Positions 8,640-19,712 are shown, counted from the stretch's first letter. The stretch is DNA of 64,000 nucleotides from Parasedimentitalea psychrophila (GCF_030285785.1 NZ_CP127247.1:1139501-1203500); one strand, 5' to 3'. Numbers and translations are program-made. Notes: generated from the sequence alone by a model not told the origin.

Positions 8640-9920
8640 TTATTCCCCCAACTGCTGTTCGAACTCTAGCTGAATGCGACGCAGCTCTTCGATAGCGGCA
8701 CGAATATCGCTGCTGTCGATCACATTGACCTCCACATGATCGCCGCTGCGCGACAACCGTCGCCGCTGCAAGCGGTCACGGTGCGCGGCGGATCGGAACT
8801 CCAGCACTTTGAAAACCTCAACAGGGCGCGAGAACCCCTTTGGGTTTACCTCACCAACAGAGTCACAGGCCACATGTTCAGAAATCAGACTAAACGTGCT
8901 GTCCGAGATCAACACGCTGCCCGGATCGGCCAGCCCCTCCAGCCGGGCCGCCAGATTCACCGGCCGCCCCAGCACGGTGTAATCAAGCCGCTGGTCCGAG
9001 CCGAAATTGCCAACCGTGCAATAGCCCGAGGTTATCCCCATTCGCACCCTCATCGGTTTGGGCACCCCCAGCTTTTTCCAATGGCTTTGCAGCTCGCCCA
9101 CACGTTGCTGCATCCGCATCGCCATCTCCACCGCCTTGAGCGCGTCTTCCTCTTCGCCGTCACTGTCGGGGTCGCCAAAAAACACCATCACCGCATCGCC
9201 GATGAACTTGTCGATGGTGCCGCCACATTGGAGCGCAATCAGCGACATCTCGGACAGGTAGGAATTGATCACCATCGTCAGCCGCTCGGGCTCCAGAGCT
9301 TCGGACAGGTCGGTGAACTGTTCGATGTCGGAAAAGAAGATGGTCAGGTTCTTGCGCTTGGTTGCGATACTGCCGTCCTGCTTGCCTGAAAATATGCTGT
9401 CGTAGATCTGCGGTGACAGGTATTTTGCCAACCGATTGGCCAGATGCTGCAGCTGAGCGCTTTTCTCTTCGATGATCTCGCGATCGCGGATTTTCTGTTC
9501 CAGCAATACCTCGCGCTCGTGCCGCAGGTTCCATTCGTCTGTTCGGTCAACAAACTGACCCTGAATACCGTTCAAATAGGAAAAGCTGTCATCTTCGGTG
9601 CGTGTCGACATCAGTGCAAAGACCCGGCTGTTGCCGTTGTCGGTGATATGGATTTCGGGAATCCGCACCGAGCCCTGTTCGCGAATGCCGGAAATCCAGG
9701 TATCAATCTGCGCTCCGGGCACCCCCAATTGCTCCAGCACATCGGGGAAATAGGCGTTTGAGACATTGCCCAGCACCGGAAAGAAGCGCAGGAAATTCTC
9801 GTTCACCTTGAGGATTTCAAAGTCTTGATTGGCGTAATAGGCCGCCGTGATGGCATTTCTGAAGTTGAAAAAGCTCAGCTCGACGATATTGCTTTGGTTG
9901 AAAAAATCTTCAACTTTCAT
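8640..9920 (-). CDS. PAS-like sensor with class III adenylate/guanylate cyclase domain
   Basis: Predicted 426-residue soluble protein. An N-terminal PAS-like region (about residues 10-140, with NQDFEILKVNENFLRFFP) is followed by a charged coiled-coil linker near HEREVLLEQKIRDREIIEEK and a C-terminal class III cyclase domain. Metal-binding aspartates are visible in FFSDIEQFT and DKFIGDAVMVFFG. The lysine in DKFIGD and the Asp-Tyr-Thr in RLDYTVLGRPVN favour ATP, hence cAMP, over GTP. The ATG at 9920 is chosen because GGAG lies 7 bases before it. It overlaps the upstream NrtS-like gene by 11 bases. Convergent with the AhpD-like gene, 12 bases apart. Confidence 0.9.
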   Translation of the reverse strand: MKVEDFFNQSNIVELSFFNFRNAITAAYYANQDFEILKVNENFLRFFPVLGNVSNAYFPDVLEQLGVPGAQIDTWISGIREQGSVRIPEIHITDNGNSRVFALMSTRTEDDSFSYLNGIQGQFVDRTDEWNLRHEREVLLEQKIRDREIIEEKSAQLQHLANRLAKYLSPQIYDSIFSGKQDGSIATKRKNLTIFFSDIEQFTDLSEALEPERLTMVINSYLSEMSLIALQCGGTIDKFIGDAVMVFFGDPDSDGEEEDALKAVEMAMRMQQRVGELQSHWKKLGVPKPMRVRMGITSGYCTVGNFGSDQRLDYTVLGRPVNLAARLEGLADPGSVLISDSTFSLISEHVACDSVGEVNPKGFSRPVEVFKVLEFRSAAHRDRLQRRRLSRSGDHVEVNVIDSSDIRAAIEELRRIQLEFEQQLGE

Positions 9921-10218
9921 GGTCATGCTCCGGTTTCTGGCGCCGGTCTGCGCGGCCCGGGGCAAAATCCAGCTTCCATTGTGCCCGCTTGCCGGTGACC
10001 GCGCCCCAAGTGGTGACACAATAGGGTGTGAAATAGGTCAGCAGCACCTTCCAGGCAGGTGGAAATTCACCGCCAAATAGCTGATCTCCGTGATTTATCA
10101 AAGTCAGAGCCGAGCCCACGACAAGCGCAGTTGCCAGTGCCTTTTGCGGCGTTCCATCGCCCAACACCATGTGCAATACGCCGGGTTCTGTCCGCTGCGT
10201 CACCTTAGACTTGGTCAT
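9910..10218 (-). CDS. NrtS-like small nitrate/nitrite transporter family membrane protein
   Basis: Predicted 102-residue protein with two hydrophobic segments, KALATALVVGSALTLINHGD and AWKVLLTYFTPYCVTTWGAV. The TLINHGD and LTYFTPYCVTTWGAV signatures match my knowledge of the NrtS family, small membrane proteins linked to nitrate uptake in cyanobacteria and found widely in proteobacteria. The ATG at 10218 follows GCAGGAAT and excludes an upstream extension that does not look like protein. The stop overlaps the start of the cyclase gene, so the two are likely translated together. A nitrate role here is inferred from the family only. Confidence 0.75.
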   Translation of the reverse strand: MTKSKVTQRTEPGVLHMVLGDGTPQKALATALVVGSALTLINHGDQLFGGEFPPAWKVLLTYFTPYCVTTWGAVTGKRAQWKLDFAPGRADRRQKPEHDHES

Positions 10219-10621
10219 ATTCCTGCCCCCTGCGTAAAACACTGGTTTGCGTTCTGGTCTGGTCCAGCCATCAGTCTGTCGGTCAGAGTCAAGCTGCTCA
10301 GACAGTCTAAAGAAGCTGTTCAAAAAAGCATGAACAAAATTCCACCCCCCCCAATGGGGTGTCAAAACCGCGATCGGATACCCTCCATTGCCGTGGCCCG
10401 CGCGGCGGGTTCTGCATCGCCAAACCAAAGCGCGTCAATATGTTCAGGCAATTATTGCCACAGGCAATTGAACGTCGGGGCTGCTTGTTTTACATGAGGC
10501 CATAATGTTTGCCGCGAGAGTCGGTCTCCACGAGACCTGCGCGGCAATATGGGATCATCAAAGGTGCAGTCCTGCTGCGCTGATTTACCAAGCTTCCAAG
10601 ATCGCTGAAAGGTTGTGAACT
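10219..10621. other. Divergent promoter region between nrtS-like gene and icd
   Basis: This 400-base spacer holds no convincing gene. It contains a run of eight C followed by AATGGGGTG (10344-10360), which can fold back as a small stem, and must carry promoters for both directions. I could not identify a regulator site with confidence. Confidence 0.5.
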
Positions 10622-12835
10622 ATGTCAGATAAATCTAACCCCGACGTATTGTATACCATCGTAGACGAAGCGCCCGAGTTGGCCAGCGCATCGCTACTGC
10701 CCATCATCCGCACCTTTGCGGCGGCCGCAGGCGTCAACGTTGGCACCAAGAATATTTCGCTGGCCGCCCGCATTCTTTCCGCCTTTCCCGACAGTCTGAC
10801 CGCTGCGCAGCGCCAAATCAACGATCTGGCCGAGCTGGGCACATTGGTGAAAACACCAGAGGCCAACGTCATCAAACTGCCGAACATCTCCGCTTCGGTG
10901 CCTCAGCTGGTTGCAGCCATCTCCGAGCTTCAGTCGCAGGGCTACGCGCTGCCGGATTACCCAGAAGAGCCCTCAACCGATGCCGAAAAGACAGCCCGTG
11001 CTGGCTATGACGCGATCAAGGGCTCTGCGGTGAACCCGGTTCTGCGCGAAGGCAACTCGGACCGCCGCGCCGCCAAAGCAGTGAAGACCTACGCCCAGAA
11101 CAACCCACATTCGATGGGCAAATGGGCAAGCGACAGCAAAACCAAAGTCTCGTCCATGCCGGCCGATGACTTTTACGCCAACGAGAAAGCCGCGACCATC
11201 ACCGCCGCTCAGGCAGGTGACGCGAAGATCGAATTTGTCGGCTCCGACGGCACTGTGACCACGTTGAAAGACAGCTGGCCGCTGGAAGAAGGCACCATTG
11301 CCGATGCGACCTTCATGTCCGCCAAGGCACTGGCTGCATTCCTGACCGATGCGATTGAGGACACCAAAGCCGACGGCACCATGTTCTCGCTGCACATGAA
11401 GGCCACCATGATGAAGGTCTCGGACCCGATCATCTTTGGCCACGCGGTCAAGGCCTGGCTGGCGCCAGTGTTTGACAAATTCGGCGCTGAGCTGGAGGCC
11501 TTGGGTGTCAACGCAAATTCCGGCATGGGTGACCTGCTGGACCGGGTCGCAGACAACGCCGAGATCATGGCCGCCGTTGATGCGGTGACTGCAGATCGTC
11601 CTGCCATGTATATGGTCGACAGCGACAAGGGCATCACCAACCTGCACGTGCCGTCCGATGTGATCATCGACGCCTCGATGCCGGCGATTATCCGCGCCGG
11701 TGGTAAAGGCTGGGACGCTGCTGGCAACAAGGGCGACACCAATTGCGTGATCCCCGACCGTTGCTATGCCACCATCTATGACGAAGCGATCAACTTCTTC
11801 AAAGCCAACGGCGCGCTGGACGTCACCACCGCTGGCTCGGTGGCCAACGTCGGTCTGATGGCGCAAAAGGCCGAAGAATACGGCTCGCACCCCACCACGT
11901 TTCAAGCCCCGGCAGACGGTGTGATCCGGGTGGTTCTGGCCAACGGCGACACCCTGCACAGCCACGGGGTTGAGGCGGGTGACATCTGGCGCGCCTGCAC
12001 TGCCAAGAAAGCACCGATCGAGAACTGGATCGAGCTGGCGATGGACCGTCAACGTCTGACCGGCTCTGAGTCGATCTTTTGGTTGGACGCAGGTCGCGCC
12101 CATGATGCGCAGCTGATCGCCTATGTCACCCCGGCGCTGGCCGCAGCCGGTGTGGCCGACAAGTTCCAGATCATGACCCCGCGCGAAGCCACTGCGCAGT
12201 CGCTGAAGACCATCACCGCAGGCAACGACAGCATTGCTATCTCGGGCAACGTGCTGCGGGACTATCTGACCGACCTGTTCCCAATTCTGGAACTGGGCAC
12301 CTCGGCCAAGATGCTGTCAATCGTCAAGCTGATGAACGGTGGCGGTCTGTTTGAGACCGGTGCCGGTGGCTCTGCCCCCAAGCACGTGCAGCAGCTGGTT
12401 GAACAAAACCACCTGCGCTGGGATTCAATGGGCGAATTCTGCGCCTTGGGTGAAAGTCTGAATTTCCTGGCCGACAGTCAGGGCAATGCCAAGGCCGGCA
12501 TTCTGGGGGTTGCTGCCGAGACCGCGACTCAGGGCATTCTGGACAATAACCGCTCGCCGTCGCGCAAAGTGGGTGAGCCAGACAACCGTGACAGCCACTA
12601 TTGGTTCGCCCGCTACTGGGCCGAGGCACTGGCCGCACAGTCAGACGATGCTGATCTGGCGGCGCATTTTGCTCCGGTTGCAGCCGATCTGGCAGCCAAA
12701 GAACAGCAGATCCTGGCTGAGCTGGCAGCGGCACAGGGTAAACCGGCTGATCTGGGCGGATATTTCCACACCGACCCGGCCAAAACAGCCGCCGTGATGC
12801 GCCCCAGCGCCACCCTGAACGCCATCATCGGCTGA
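10622..12835 (+). CDS. icd: NADP-dependent isocitrate dehydrogenase, monomeric type
   Basis: Predicted 737-residue cytosolic TCA-cycle enzyme, isocitrate + NADP to 2-oxoglutarate + CO2 + NADPH. Length (about 740) and sequence fit the single-chain IDH-II class rather than the roughly 420-residue dimeric class: N-terminal [27 protein letters not shown], the [19 protein letters not shown] segment, and the [28 protein letters not shown]-terminal region. Start ATG at 10622 after GAAAGGTTGTGAACT. A strong terminator follows. It is separate from other TCA genes here. Confidence 0.97.
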   Translation: MSDKSNPDVLYTIVDEAPELASASLLPIIRTFAAAAGVNVGTKNISLAARILSAFPDSLTAAQRQINDLAELGTLVKTPEANVIKLPNISASVPQLVAAISELQSQGYALPDYPEEPSTDAEKTARAGYDAIKGSAVNPVLREGNSDRRAAKAVKTYAQNNPHSMGKWASDSKTKVSSMPADDFYANEKAATITAAQAGDAKIEFVGSDGTVTTLKDSWPLEEGTIADATFMSAKALAAFLTDAIEDTKADGTMFSLHMKATMMKVSDPIIFGHAVKAWLAPVFDKFGAELEALGVNANSGMGDLLDRVADNAEIMAAVDAVTADRPAMYMVDSDKGITNLHVPSDVIIDASMPAIIRAGGKGWDAAGNKGDTNCVIPDRCYATIYDEAINFFKANGALDVTTAGSVANVGLMAQKAEEYGSHPTTFQAPADGVIRVVLANGDTLHSHGVEAGDIWRACTAKKAPIENWIELAMDRQRLTGSESIFWLDAGRAHDAQLIAYVTPALAAAGVADKFQIMTPREATAQSLKTITAGNDSIAISGNVLRDYLTDLFPILELGTSAKMLSIVKLMNGGGLFETGAGGSAPKHVQQLVEQNHLRWDSMGEFCALGESLNFLADSQGNAKAGILGVAAETATQGILDNNRSPSRKVGEPDNRDSHYWFARYWAEALAAQSDDADLAAHFAPVAADLAAKEQQILAELAAAQGKPADLGGYFHTDPAKTAAVMRPSATLNAIIG

Positions 12836-12855
12836 CAGTTGTTCTCATTGAGTTG

Positions 12856-12890
12856 AAAAAAGGCGTCCGCATCCGGGCGCCTTTTTTCTT
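12856..12890 (+). terminator. Rho-independent terminator after icd
   Basis: AAAAAAGGCG (12856-12865) pairs with CGCCTTTTTT (12878-12887) around a GC-rich loop, followed by CTT. It begins 20 bases after the icd stop codon. Confidence 0.9.
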
Positions 12891-13179
12891 GGCTGCATGA
12901 TTTTGGCAGCGACATTTTATCGTCCCCAGCGACGCCCAACCTGAATTCGTTTTAAGACCACCTTACGGCCGAGAGATTCCAGCATCACCTGCCTAGGCGG
13001 TCAATAAAGAAGCTGACCGATTGCCTTTAAGTAGCTGATTGCAATCTTTAATTGCATAATATCTATAGAATATCACAACATTAACGGTACTGAAATGAAT
13101 TGGGAACAGTTTATTGTCAGGCCATGGTTCCGTCCGGCCCTGTAAATAGTAACACCTGTTAGAAGAGAGATCCGCTATC

Positions 13180-15552
13180 ATGACCAGCCTAGTCTCACTA
13201 TGGAATGGCCTCCGGTTGAGTAAGAAATTACCGCTCTTGATTGCCTTACCTACAATCATGCTGACAATAGCATCAGGCTTCATATACACTTGGCAATCCC
13301 ATTCGGCCCTTAAAGAAGATCGTGAGACGGCCTTTTATACGCTGTTATCTGAACGGCGCCACGCGCTGAAAGACTGGCTGGAACGGGTGGAAACTGAAAC
13401 TCGAGCCATCAGTGCCAGCAAGAGCATTGCATCCGCCTTGGGCGAATTTGACAGGGCCTGGCAAAAACTGGGTGACTCCCCCGGAGAGCACCTGCGCAAC
13501 GCCTATATATTCGATAACCCCAATCCTCTGGGTGAAAAAGATGAACTCGTAGTGGCCACAGACCAGTCGCTTTGGTCAAACCTGCATCAAGAGTATCATC
13601 CGGGGTTCCAAATCTTCCAACGCGAGCTGGAGTATTATGATTTTTTTCTGCTGAATCCGCAGGGCGACCTGATCTATTCGGTCTTCAAAGAAGACGATTT
13701 CGCCACCAATTTTCAGTCCGGCCCCTATAGCACGTCTGGGTTGGGAGAGGCATTTCGCGCGGCTATGACACTGCCTGAAGGCGAAGTTCATTTAACCTCG
13801 ATGGCGGCCTATGCTCCCAGCCACGGGGCACCTGCCATGTTCATTTCCACTCCGGTTTTCCGCAAGGGCGAATTGCTCGGGGTATTTGTCCTTCAAATTC
13901 CAATCGATCACATGTCTGATATTTTGTCTCAATCAAGCATACTGGGCGAGACTGGATTGGTCTATCTGGTCCGTGAAGATGGGGTTGCCCTGACCGCATC
14001 CCCTCATACTGATGGCCATCAAATTCTGGACCCATTGCCCAACTTACCCCAAATTTCAGAATCCTTTCTCGAAGGGCACCATTCCTTGTCCGGTGTCAAA
14101 GGGCTGACAGATCAATTGGTCGAAGCTGAATCAATCCCATTTACATTCAGAGGCAAAACATGGGGCATCGTGTTGGAGATCGACAGCACAGAGGCCCTGG
14201 CCACCGAAAACGAAATGCTCCGCTCATCGGTGCTGCAAGTCCTGGTGGTTTCGTTGATCGTCGCCCTATTATCCTGGTTCGCCGCGCGCGGCGTTTCCCG
14301 CCGTGTCGTCTCACTGGCGCGCAGTGTCGAAAACATAGCGCAGAAAGATTATGATAGTCCGGTTGCCGACGCCGACTCGCGGGATGAATTTGGCACCATC
14401 GCCCGCACCCTGGAAGGCTTCAAAGCTGAGCTGAAAGCCGCATCATTGGCGCAAGAGGACGTAAAAATCCAGCAAGATCAACAGCGTGATGTTGTCGAGC
14501 AATTAAGTGGAGGTCTGCTCAATCTGGCCAACGGTGATCTGTCGCAACCGCTGGTCAAACCCTTCCCTGCCGACCATGAGCAACTGCGCAACGACTTTAA
14601 TCGCACCCTGAAAACGCTTAGCTCAACCATTGATGAGGTGATCAGTTCGGCCGAAAGTATCCGCGGCGGCGCCACCGAGATCAGCCGCGCGTCGGATGAT
14701 CTGTCGCAACGCACCGAAAGCCAGGCAGCAACGCTGGAGCAGACAGCGGCGGCACTTGAGGAAATGACGGCAAGCGTCAAATCCGCCGCCGATGGGGCCC
14801 ATAGCGTGGAAAACATCGTCAACGAAGCCAAAGTCGAAGCCGAAGAGAGCGACAAGGTGGTGCAGCAAGCGGTGTCGGCAATGACCGAGATTGAGGAATC
14901 TGCCCGCCACATCAGCCAGATTATCGGCGTGATCGACGACATCGCCTTTCAGACCAACCTGCTGGCCCTGAATGCCGGTGTCGAGGCGGCACGGGCTGGC
15001 GAAGCCGGTCGCGGCTTTGCTGTGGTCGCCTCAGAGGTGCGCGCCCTGGCGCAGCGGTCCTCGGATGCAGCGATGGAGATCAAAACGCTGATCGTCGACA
15101 GCTCTAAACAGGTCGAGCATGGCGTAGATCTGGTTGGCAAAGCGGGCGAGGCCCTGAACAGCATCGTCACCCGCGTCGGCCATATCTCGCAACTGGTGTC
15201 CGAAATTGCCGTCGGGTCCGCCGAACAGTCCACCGGGCTGAACGAAATCAACATAGGTGTTACCCAGTTGGATCAGGTCACCCAGCAAAATGCCGCCATG
15301 GTGGAACAGGCCACCGCCGCCGGCCATTTGCTGATCTCTGATGCCAGCAAACTGTCCAAGGTGGTGTCACATTTCAGCATTGAGGGCCACAGTGGCCACC
15401 AGAGTGGTCGGCGACCTGTCACCGAAGATACCGATGAAGGGGCCGCCCCAACCGCGCATGGAACAGGTTGGGACAGCGAACCAGAGAGACTGCCCCGCGC
15501 AAGGTCCGCAAACGAATCCCCCGGTTCAGCCGGGGACTGGCAGGACTTCTAG
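13180..15552 (+). CDS. Methyl-accepting chemotaxis protein with large periplasmic sensor
   Basis: Predicted 790-residue transmembrane chemoreceptor. TM1 is about residues 17-37 and a roughly 300-residue periplasmic dCache-like sensor follows ([18 protein letters not shown]-type and [17 protein letters not shown] segments). TM2 is near residue 350 ([19 protein letters not shown]). Then come a HAMP domain, methylation helices ([20 protein letters not shown]) and the signalling tip ([20 protein letters not shown]). It ends in DWQDF, which fits the xWxxF C-terminal pentapeptide that tethers CheR/CheB. Ligand unknown. The first of two tandem receptors. Confidence 0.95.
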   Translation: MTSLVSLWNGLRLSKKLPLLIALPTIMLTIASGFIYTWQSHSALKEDRETAFYTLLSERRHALKDWLERVETETRAISASKSIASALGEFDRAWQKLGDSPGEHLRNAYIFDNPNPLGEKDELVVATDQSLWSNLHQEYHPGFQIFQRELEYYDFFLLNPQGDLIYSVFKEDDFATNFQSGPYSTSGLGEAFRAAMTLPEGEVHLTSMAAYAPSHGAPAMFISTPVFRKGELLGVFVLQIPIDHMSDILSQSSILGETGLVYLVREDGVALTASPHTDGHQILDPLPNLPQISESFLEGHHSLSGVKGLTDQLVEAESIPFTFRGKTWGIVLEIDSTEALATENEMLRSSVLQVLVVSLIVALLSWFAARGVSRRVVSLARSVENIAQKDYDSPVADADSRDEFGTIARTLEGFKAELKAASLAQEDVKIQQDQQRDVVEQLSGGLLNLANGDLSQPLVKPFPADHEQLRNDFNRTLKTLSSTIDEVISSAESIRGGATEISRASDDLSQRTESQAATLEQTAAALEEMTASVKSAADGAHSVENIVNEAKVEAEESDKVVQQAVSAMTEIEESARHISQIIGVIDDIAFQTNLLALNAGVEAARAGEAGRGFAVVASEVRALAQRSSDAAMEIKTLIVDSSKQVEHGVDLVGKAGEALNSIVTRVGHISQLVSEIAVGSAEQSTGLNEINIGVTQLDQVTQQNAAMVEQATAAGHLLISDASKLSKVVSHFSIEGHSGHQSGRRPVTEDTDEGAAPTAHGTGWDSEPERLPRARSANESPGSAGDWQDF

Positions 15553-15570
15553 TACGGGCCTCAACCAGCG

Positions 15571-15599
15571 TTACACGGGCCAGATACAGGTCCGTGTAA
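15571..15599 (+). terminator. Hairpin after the first chemoreceptor
   Basis: TTACACGGGCC (15571-15581) pairs with GGTCCGTGTAA (15589-15599), 11 pairs with one G-T wobble. It starts 19 bases after the stop codon. There is no T-run, so it may be a weak terminator or an RNA-stabilising stem. Confidence 0.45.
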
Positions 15600-15773
15600 T
15601 ACCCGAAACAGGTCAGTCGGCATCCGTGCCGGCTTAAGCCATGCGTAACGATTTTACGGTAACTCCAGGCTTACAATATGAATGTGAGCCCAAAGAGGTG
15701 CCCGCCAAGGATGCTCGACATCCTGAACCCAGAATGGCGGCAGCATCGGCTTGGACTGAATGGAGCGCCCGAC

Positions 15774-17723
15774 ATGCAGAAGATGATACAGTCAATCGCC
15801 TTTCGGTTGACTATGCCAATCCCCCTATTTATCATAATTTGCCTTGGTATCGCCTGGGCAACCATTCCACGCGTTCTAGAAAAGAACACGATTGACTTTG
15901 CGACGTCCTCGGCAACCAATGTGGTCAACCAGATCAAAGCAATCCGCGGCTACTACACCCAAAATGTAGTCAAGGACGTCAAGAATTCGACTGATATATC
16001 GGCAGGGATCGACCATAAAAACGACCCCAGCGTAATCCCCCTGCCAGCAACTTTTGTACATGACCTAAGCAGCCTGTTTGCAAAACAGGGTCTCAGCTTG
16101 TCCCTTTATAGCGGCTTTCCGTTTCCGGGCAGAGCGGACCGCCAAATGGACGATTTCATGCAAGAGGCTTGGGCGTACCTGAACAATAATCCGGACGGCA
16201 TCTACAAACGCCACGAAGTAGAAAACGGAGAAACCTTTTTAAGAGTCGCGGTGGCTGACCGCATGATAGACGAGGGCTGCGTCTCTTGCCACAATTCCCA
16301 CCCTGACACGCCGAAGGTTGGTTGGCAGGTGGGCGATGTGCGCGGAGTTCTTGAGGTGCGCGAGAACATCCAGACCTCACTGACTGCCTCAAATACCCTG
16401 ACCCGCAACATCCTGATTGGCGTGGCACTGTCCGGGCTTGGCATGATGCTGGTCGTGTTGTTCACCACCCGAACCATCACCCGCCCGATCGCCGAAATTT
16501 GTAAAAGCATGGAAGCCGTGTCTGCAGGTGATCTGGACGGAGATATCACATCAGCGGAACGTGGCGACGAGCTTGGCAAGATCGGCCAGACGCTGGTCAG
16601 TTTGAGAGACGACCTAAAGCGGGCAAGTAGCGCTGAGGAACAACGCGCCGAGCAGCAACAAGAACAGCAACAAGTGGTCGAGAAACTAAGTCACGGGTTG
16701 GACGATTTGGCAAAAGGTGACTTCTCGAAACCACTTGTCGAACCATTCCCTGCCGACCATGAACAACTGCGCAGCGATTTCAATCGCACGCTGAAGACCC
16801 TTAGCTCAACCATTGTTGAGGTGATCAGTTCGGCTGCCAGTATCCGCAGTGGCGCAACCGAGATAAACCGAGCGTCGAGCGATCTGTCGGAGCGTACCGA
16901 AAGTCAGGCGGCAACGCTGGAGCAGACGGCCGCGGCACTGGAGCAAATGACAGCAAGCGTCAAATCCGCTGCCGATGGGGCACACAGCGTGGAGGCCATT
17001 GTCAACGAAGCAAAAACTGAGGCCATTGAAAGTGACAAGGTGGTGCGGCACGCGGTGTCGGCAATGACCGAGATTGAGAAATCTTCCCGTCACATCAGCC
17101 AGATCATCGGCGTGATCGACGACATCGCCTTTCAGACCAACCTGCTGGCGCTGAATGCCGGTGTCGAAGCGGCACGGGCTGGCGAAGCCGGTCGCGGCTT
17201 TGCTGTGGTCGCCTCAGAGGTGCGGGCCCTGGCGCAGCGGTCCTCGGATGCAGCGATGGAGATCAAAACGCTGATCGTCGACAGCTCCAAGCAGGTCGAG
17301 CATGGGGTAGATCTGGTTGGCAAAGCGGGCGAGGCCCTGAACAGCATCGTCACCCGCGTCGGCCATATCTCGCAACTGGTGTCCGAAATTGCCGTTGGAT
17401 CCGCCGAACAATCCACCGGTTTGGACGAAATCAACACAGGTGTTACCCAGCTGGATCAGGTCACCCAACAGAACGCCGCCATGGTCGAAGAAGCCACCGC
17501 AGCCAGCCACTTGCTGACCACCGATGCCAGCAAGCTGGCCGACCTGGTGGCGCATTTCAACATTGATGGCAACAAAGGCCGCCAGGGCAACAGCAAACCT
17601 GGCCCCAATAATGCCACCCCAGCGGCGCACGGAACAGGTTGGGATAGCGAACCAGAGAGACTGCCCCGCGCAAGGGCCGTCAACGAAGCGTCGCCATCAA
17701 AAGATGTCTGGGAGAACTTCTAA
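15774..17723 (+). CDS. Methyl-accepting chemotaxis protein with Tll0287-like c-type heme sensor
   Basis: Predicted 649-residue receptor. TM1 (about residues 9-31, FRLTMPIPLFIIICLGIAWA) is followed by a periplasmic domain of the Tll0287-like/DUF3365 type ending in a CVSCH heme-binding motif (C169, C172, H173). Then come TM2 (NILIGVALSGLGMMLVVLF), HAMP, and the methylation and signalling helices. The C-terminal VWENF is a CheR/CheB-tether-like pentapeptide. The ATG at 15774 is preferred because GGAG precedes it and it puts TM1 at the terminus; an upstream ATG at 15678 adds 32 unlikely residues. A covalently bound heme would suit redox or gas sensing. Confidence 0.92.
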   Translation: MQKMIQSIAFRLTMPIPLFIIICLGIAWATIPRVLEKNTIDFATSSATNVVNQIKAIRGYYTQNVVKDVKNSTDISAGIDHKNDPSVIPLPATFVHDLSSLFAKQGLSLSLYSGFPFPGRADRQMDDFMQEAWAYLNNNPDGIYKRHEVENGETFLRVAVADRMIDEGCVSCHNSHPDTPKVGWQVGDVRGVLEVRENIQTSLTASNTLTRNILIGVALSGLGMMLVVLFTTRTITRPIAEICKSMEAVSAGDLDGDITSAERGDELGKIGQTLVSLRDDLKRASSAEEQRAEQQQEQQQVVEKLSHGLDDLAKGDFSKPLVEPFPADHEQLRSDFNRTLKTLSSTIVEVISSAASIRSGATEINRASSDLSERTESQAATLEQTAAALEQMTASVKSAADGAHSVEAIVNEAKTEAIESDKVVRHAVSAMTEIEKSSRHISQIIGVIDDIAFQTNLLALNAGVEAARAGEAGRGFAVVASEVRALAQRSSDAAMEIKTLIVDSSKQVEHGVDLVGKAGEALNSIVTRVGHISQLVSEIAVGSAEQSTGLDEINTGVTQLDQVTQQNAAMVEEATAASHLLTTDASKLADLVAHFNIDGNKGRQGNSKPGPNNATPAAHGTGWDSEPERLPRARAVNEASPSKDVWENF

Positions 17724-17737
17724 CGTCGCATGACAAC

Positions 17738-17771
17738 ATCCCGCAGTGTCCACCAACGGACACTGCGGGAT
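17738..17771. terminator. Perfect 14-bp hairpin between convergent genes
   Basis: ATCCCGCAGTGTCC (17738-17751) pairs perfectly with GGACACTGCGGGAT (17758-17771) around a six-base loop. It lies between the second chemoreceptor and the convergent lysK, so it can serve both. No T-run follows on either strand. Confidence 0.7.
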
Positions 17772-17823
17772 GAATTTCTAAACGCCTGTTTCGATCAGCA
17801 TAGCTGCGATCCGATACGCGGGA

Positions 17824-19467
17824 TCAGACCAGATCGCCGGCCAGTGCCTTGTCGATCAACACAATGGTCTCTTCGACGCCATACAGCGCAATAAAGCCAC
17901 CAAAACGCGGGCCTTGCGTGGCCCCCAACAGCACCTCGTAGATCGCCGAGAACCAGGCCCGCAGTGGGTCGAAACCGTGGATCTTACCGATGGCAAACAC
18001 CACTGACTGCAGGAATTCATCACTGCCAAAATCGACCTCTGGCAGCGCCACATCCTTGCCATCCAGCGCGTTCTTCTTGGCAATCGCGGCCAGCGCCGCA
18101 TCGGGCGATTTCAGCGCCTCGGCCAGGTCGGACAGGGCGGCGCGTTCCTGATCTGTGGGCAGACGGTACACTTTGGCCGGTTTCACAAAATCGTTGAAGT
18201 AAGCCACCGCAAAGCCCGCCGCCTGATCCAGGGTCGGGTTGCTGACCGGTGTCGCGTCAGGGGCGTATTTGTTGATAAAGCCCCACAGGGTTTCCTTGTC
18301 CTCGGCGTTGGACACGCTGGCGATATTCAGCAGCATGGCAAAGGGCACCACCATATCCGACTGCGGAACATCACCGCCGTGGATGTGCCACACCGGGTTG
18401 TTCAGCTGCGCCTTGGCGTCCTGCCCGTGATAGGCCCGCAGCTGCTGGTGATACTCGTCCACCGCCTTGGGGATCACGTCGAAATGCATCCGCTTGGCCG
18501 TCTTCGGCTTAAGATACATGAAATAGGTCAGGCTTTCAGCGCTGGCATAGGTCAGCCATTCGTCGATCGAAATACCGTTGCCTGAGGTTTTTGAGATCTT
18601 TTGACCATTGGCGTCCAGGAACAATTCATAGGTGAAGTGGTCCGGCGCGCGGTGGCCCAGAATGCGGCAGATGCTGTCATAGATCGGCGTGTTGGTGCTG
18701 TGATCCTTGCCGTACATCTCAAAATCGACGCCCAGCGCCGCCCAGCGGGCGCCAAAATCCGGCTTCCACTGCAGTTTGACATTGCCGCCGGTGACCGGCA
18801 GCGTCCATTCCTTGCCGTCCTCATCATCAAAGGTGATGGTATAGGTCTCAGCGCAGACCTTTTTCATCGGCACATACATCACCCGGCCGGTCTCGGGGTG
18901 GATCGGCAGGAAGATCGAATAGGTCGCCGCCCGCTCTTCGCGCAAGCTTTTCAGCATCACCGCCATCACCTCGTCGTATTTATCAACGGCGCGCTTCAGC
19001 ACCTCGTCGAACTGACCCGAACGATAGAATTCGGCGGCCGAGATGAATTCGTATTCAAAGCCAAAGGTATCCAGAAACCGGCGCAGCATGGCGTTGTTGT
19101 GATGGCCAAAGCTCTCGTGGGTGCCAAACGGATCCGGCACAGCGGTTAGTGGCATTTGCAGATATTCATGCAGGCTTTCCGAGTTCGGAACATTGCCCGG
19201 CACCTTGCGCATACCGTCCAGATCATCCGAGAAACACACCAGTTTGGTCGGGATATCGCTGATCAGCTCAAAGGCGCGTTTGACCATGGTGGTGCGGGCC
19301 ACCTCACCAAAGGTGCCGATATGCGGCAGGCCGGACGGGCCATAGCCGGTCTCGAACAAAACAAAGCCCTTTTCCGGCGCGCCCTTGGCAAAACGTTTGA
19401 GCACCTTGCGGGCTTCTTCAAACGGCCAGGCTTTGCTCTGCAGAGCAGTTTCGCGCAGATCAGACAT
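17824..19467 (-). CDS. lysK: Lysine--tRNA ligase, class I
   Basis: Predicted 547-residue aminoacyl-tRNA synthetase that charges tRNA-Lys. It belongs to class I, not the class II LysS of E. coli. The HIGH-like motif is in [13 protein letters not shown] (HIGT, residues 49-52) and the KMSKS-like motif is KISKTS (residues 290-295) on the Rossmann domain. The [16 protein letters not shown] segment is also typical of LysK. Class I LysRS is usual in alphaproteobacteria. The ATG at 19467, with GGAG 6 bases before it, is chosen over an upstream in-frame ATG at 19503. Confidence 0.95.
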   Translation of the reverse strand: MSDLRETALQSKAWPFEEARKVLKRFAKGAPEKGFVLFETGYGPSGLPHIGTFGEVARTTMVKRAFELISDIPTKLVCFSDDLDGMRKVPGNVPNSESLHEYLQMPLTAVPDPFGTHESFGHHNNAMLRRFLDTFGFEYEFISAAEFYRSGQFDEVLKRAVDKYDEVMAVMLKSLREERAATYSIFLPIHPETGRVMYVPMKKVCAETYTITFDDEDGKEWTLPVTGGNVKLQWKPDFGARWAALGVDFEMYGKDHSTNTPIYDSICRILGHRAPDHFTYELFLDANGQKISKTSGNGISIDEWLTYASAESLTYFMYLKPKTAKRMHFDVIPKAVDEYHQQLRAYHGQDAKAQLNNPVWHIHGGDVPQSDMVVPFAMLLNIASVSNAEDKETLWGFINKYAPDATPVSNPTLDQAAGFAVAYFNDFVKPAKVYRLPTDQERAALSDLAEALKSPDAALAAIAKKNALDGKDVALPEVDFGSDEFLQSVVFAIGKIHGFDPLRAWFSAIYEVLLGATQGPRFGGFIALYGVEETIVLIDKALAGDLV

Positions 19468-19712
19468 GTTGTTCTCCATCAGCGGACCCGGATCGGGCCG
19501 CATTGCGTATCTAGGCCACCCTATGCAGCCGACTGGCTTGGTCTATTGTGCTAGTGCAGCATGAGTCAATATTTGCAAGCGCCCCATCCCCCATCGCCGG
19601 GAAGAAATCGGCGGTTACCGCCAGATTGACAGAATAACCTTGTTAATTTTCCCCAACCAAACGTAGTGTTCAACTACAGACAGTAATTCAATTTTCCCCG
19701 AAAGACTTCAGA

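Noticed and set aside
10973-12103. A 376-residue open frame opposite icd
   Set aside because: It is rich in His, Arg and Gly without structure or motifs, and icd on the other strand is certain.
12993-13289. A 98-residue minus-strand frame upstream of the first chemoreceptor
   Set aside because: It overlaps the receptor start and the A+T-rich promoter region and has no recognisable features.
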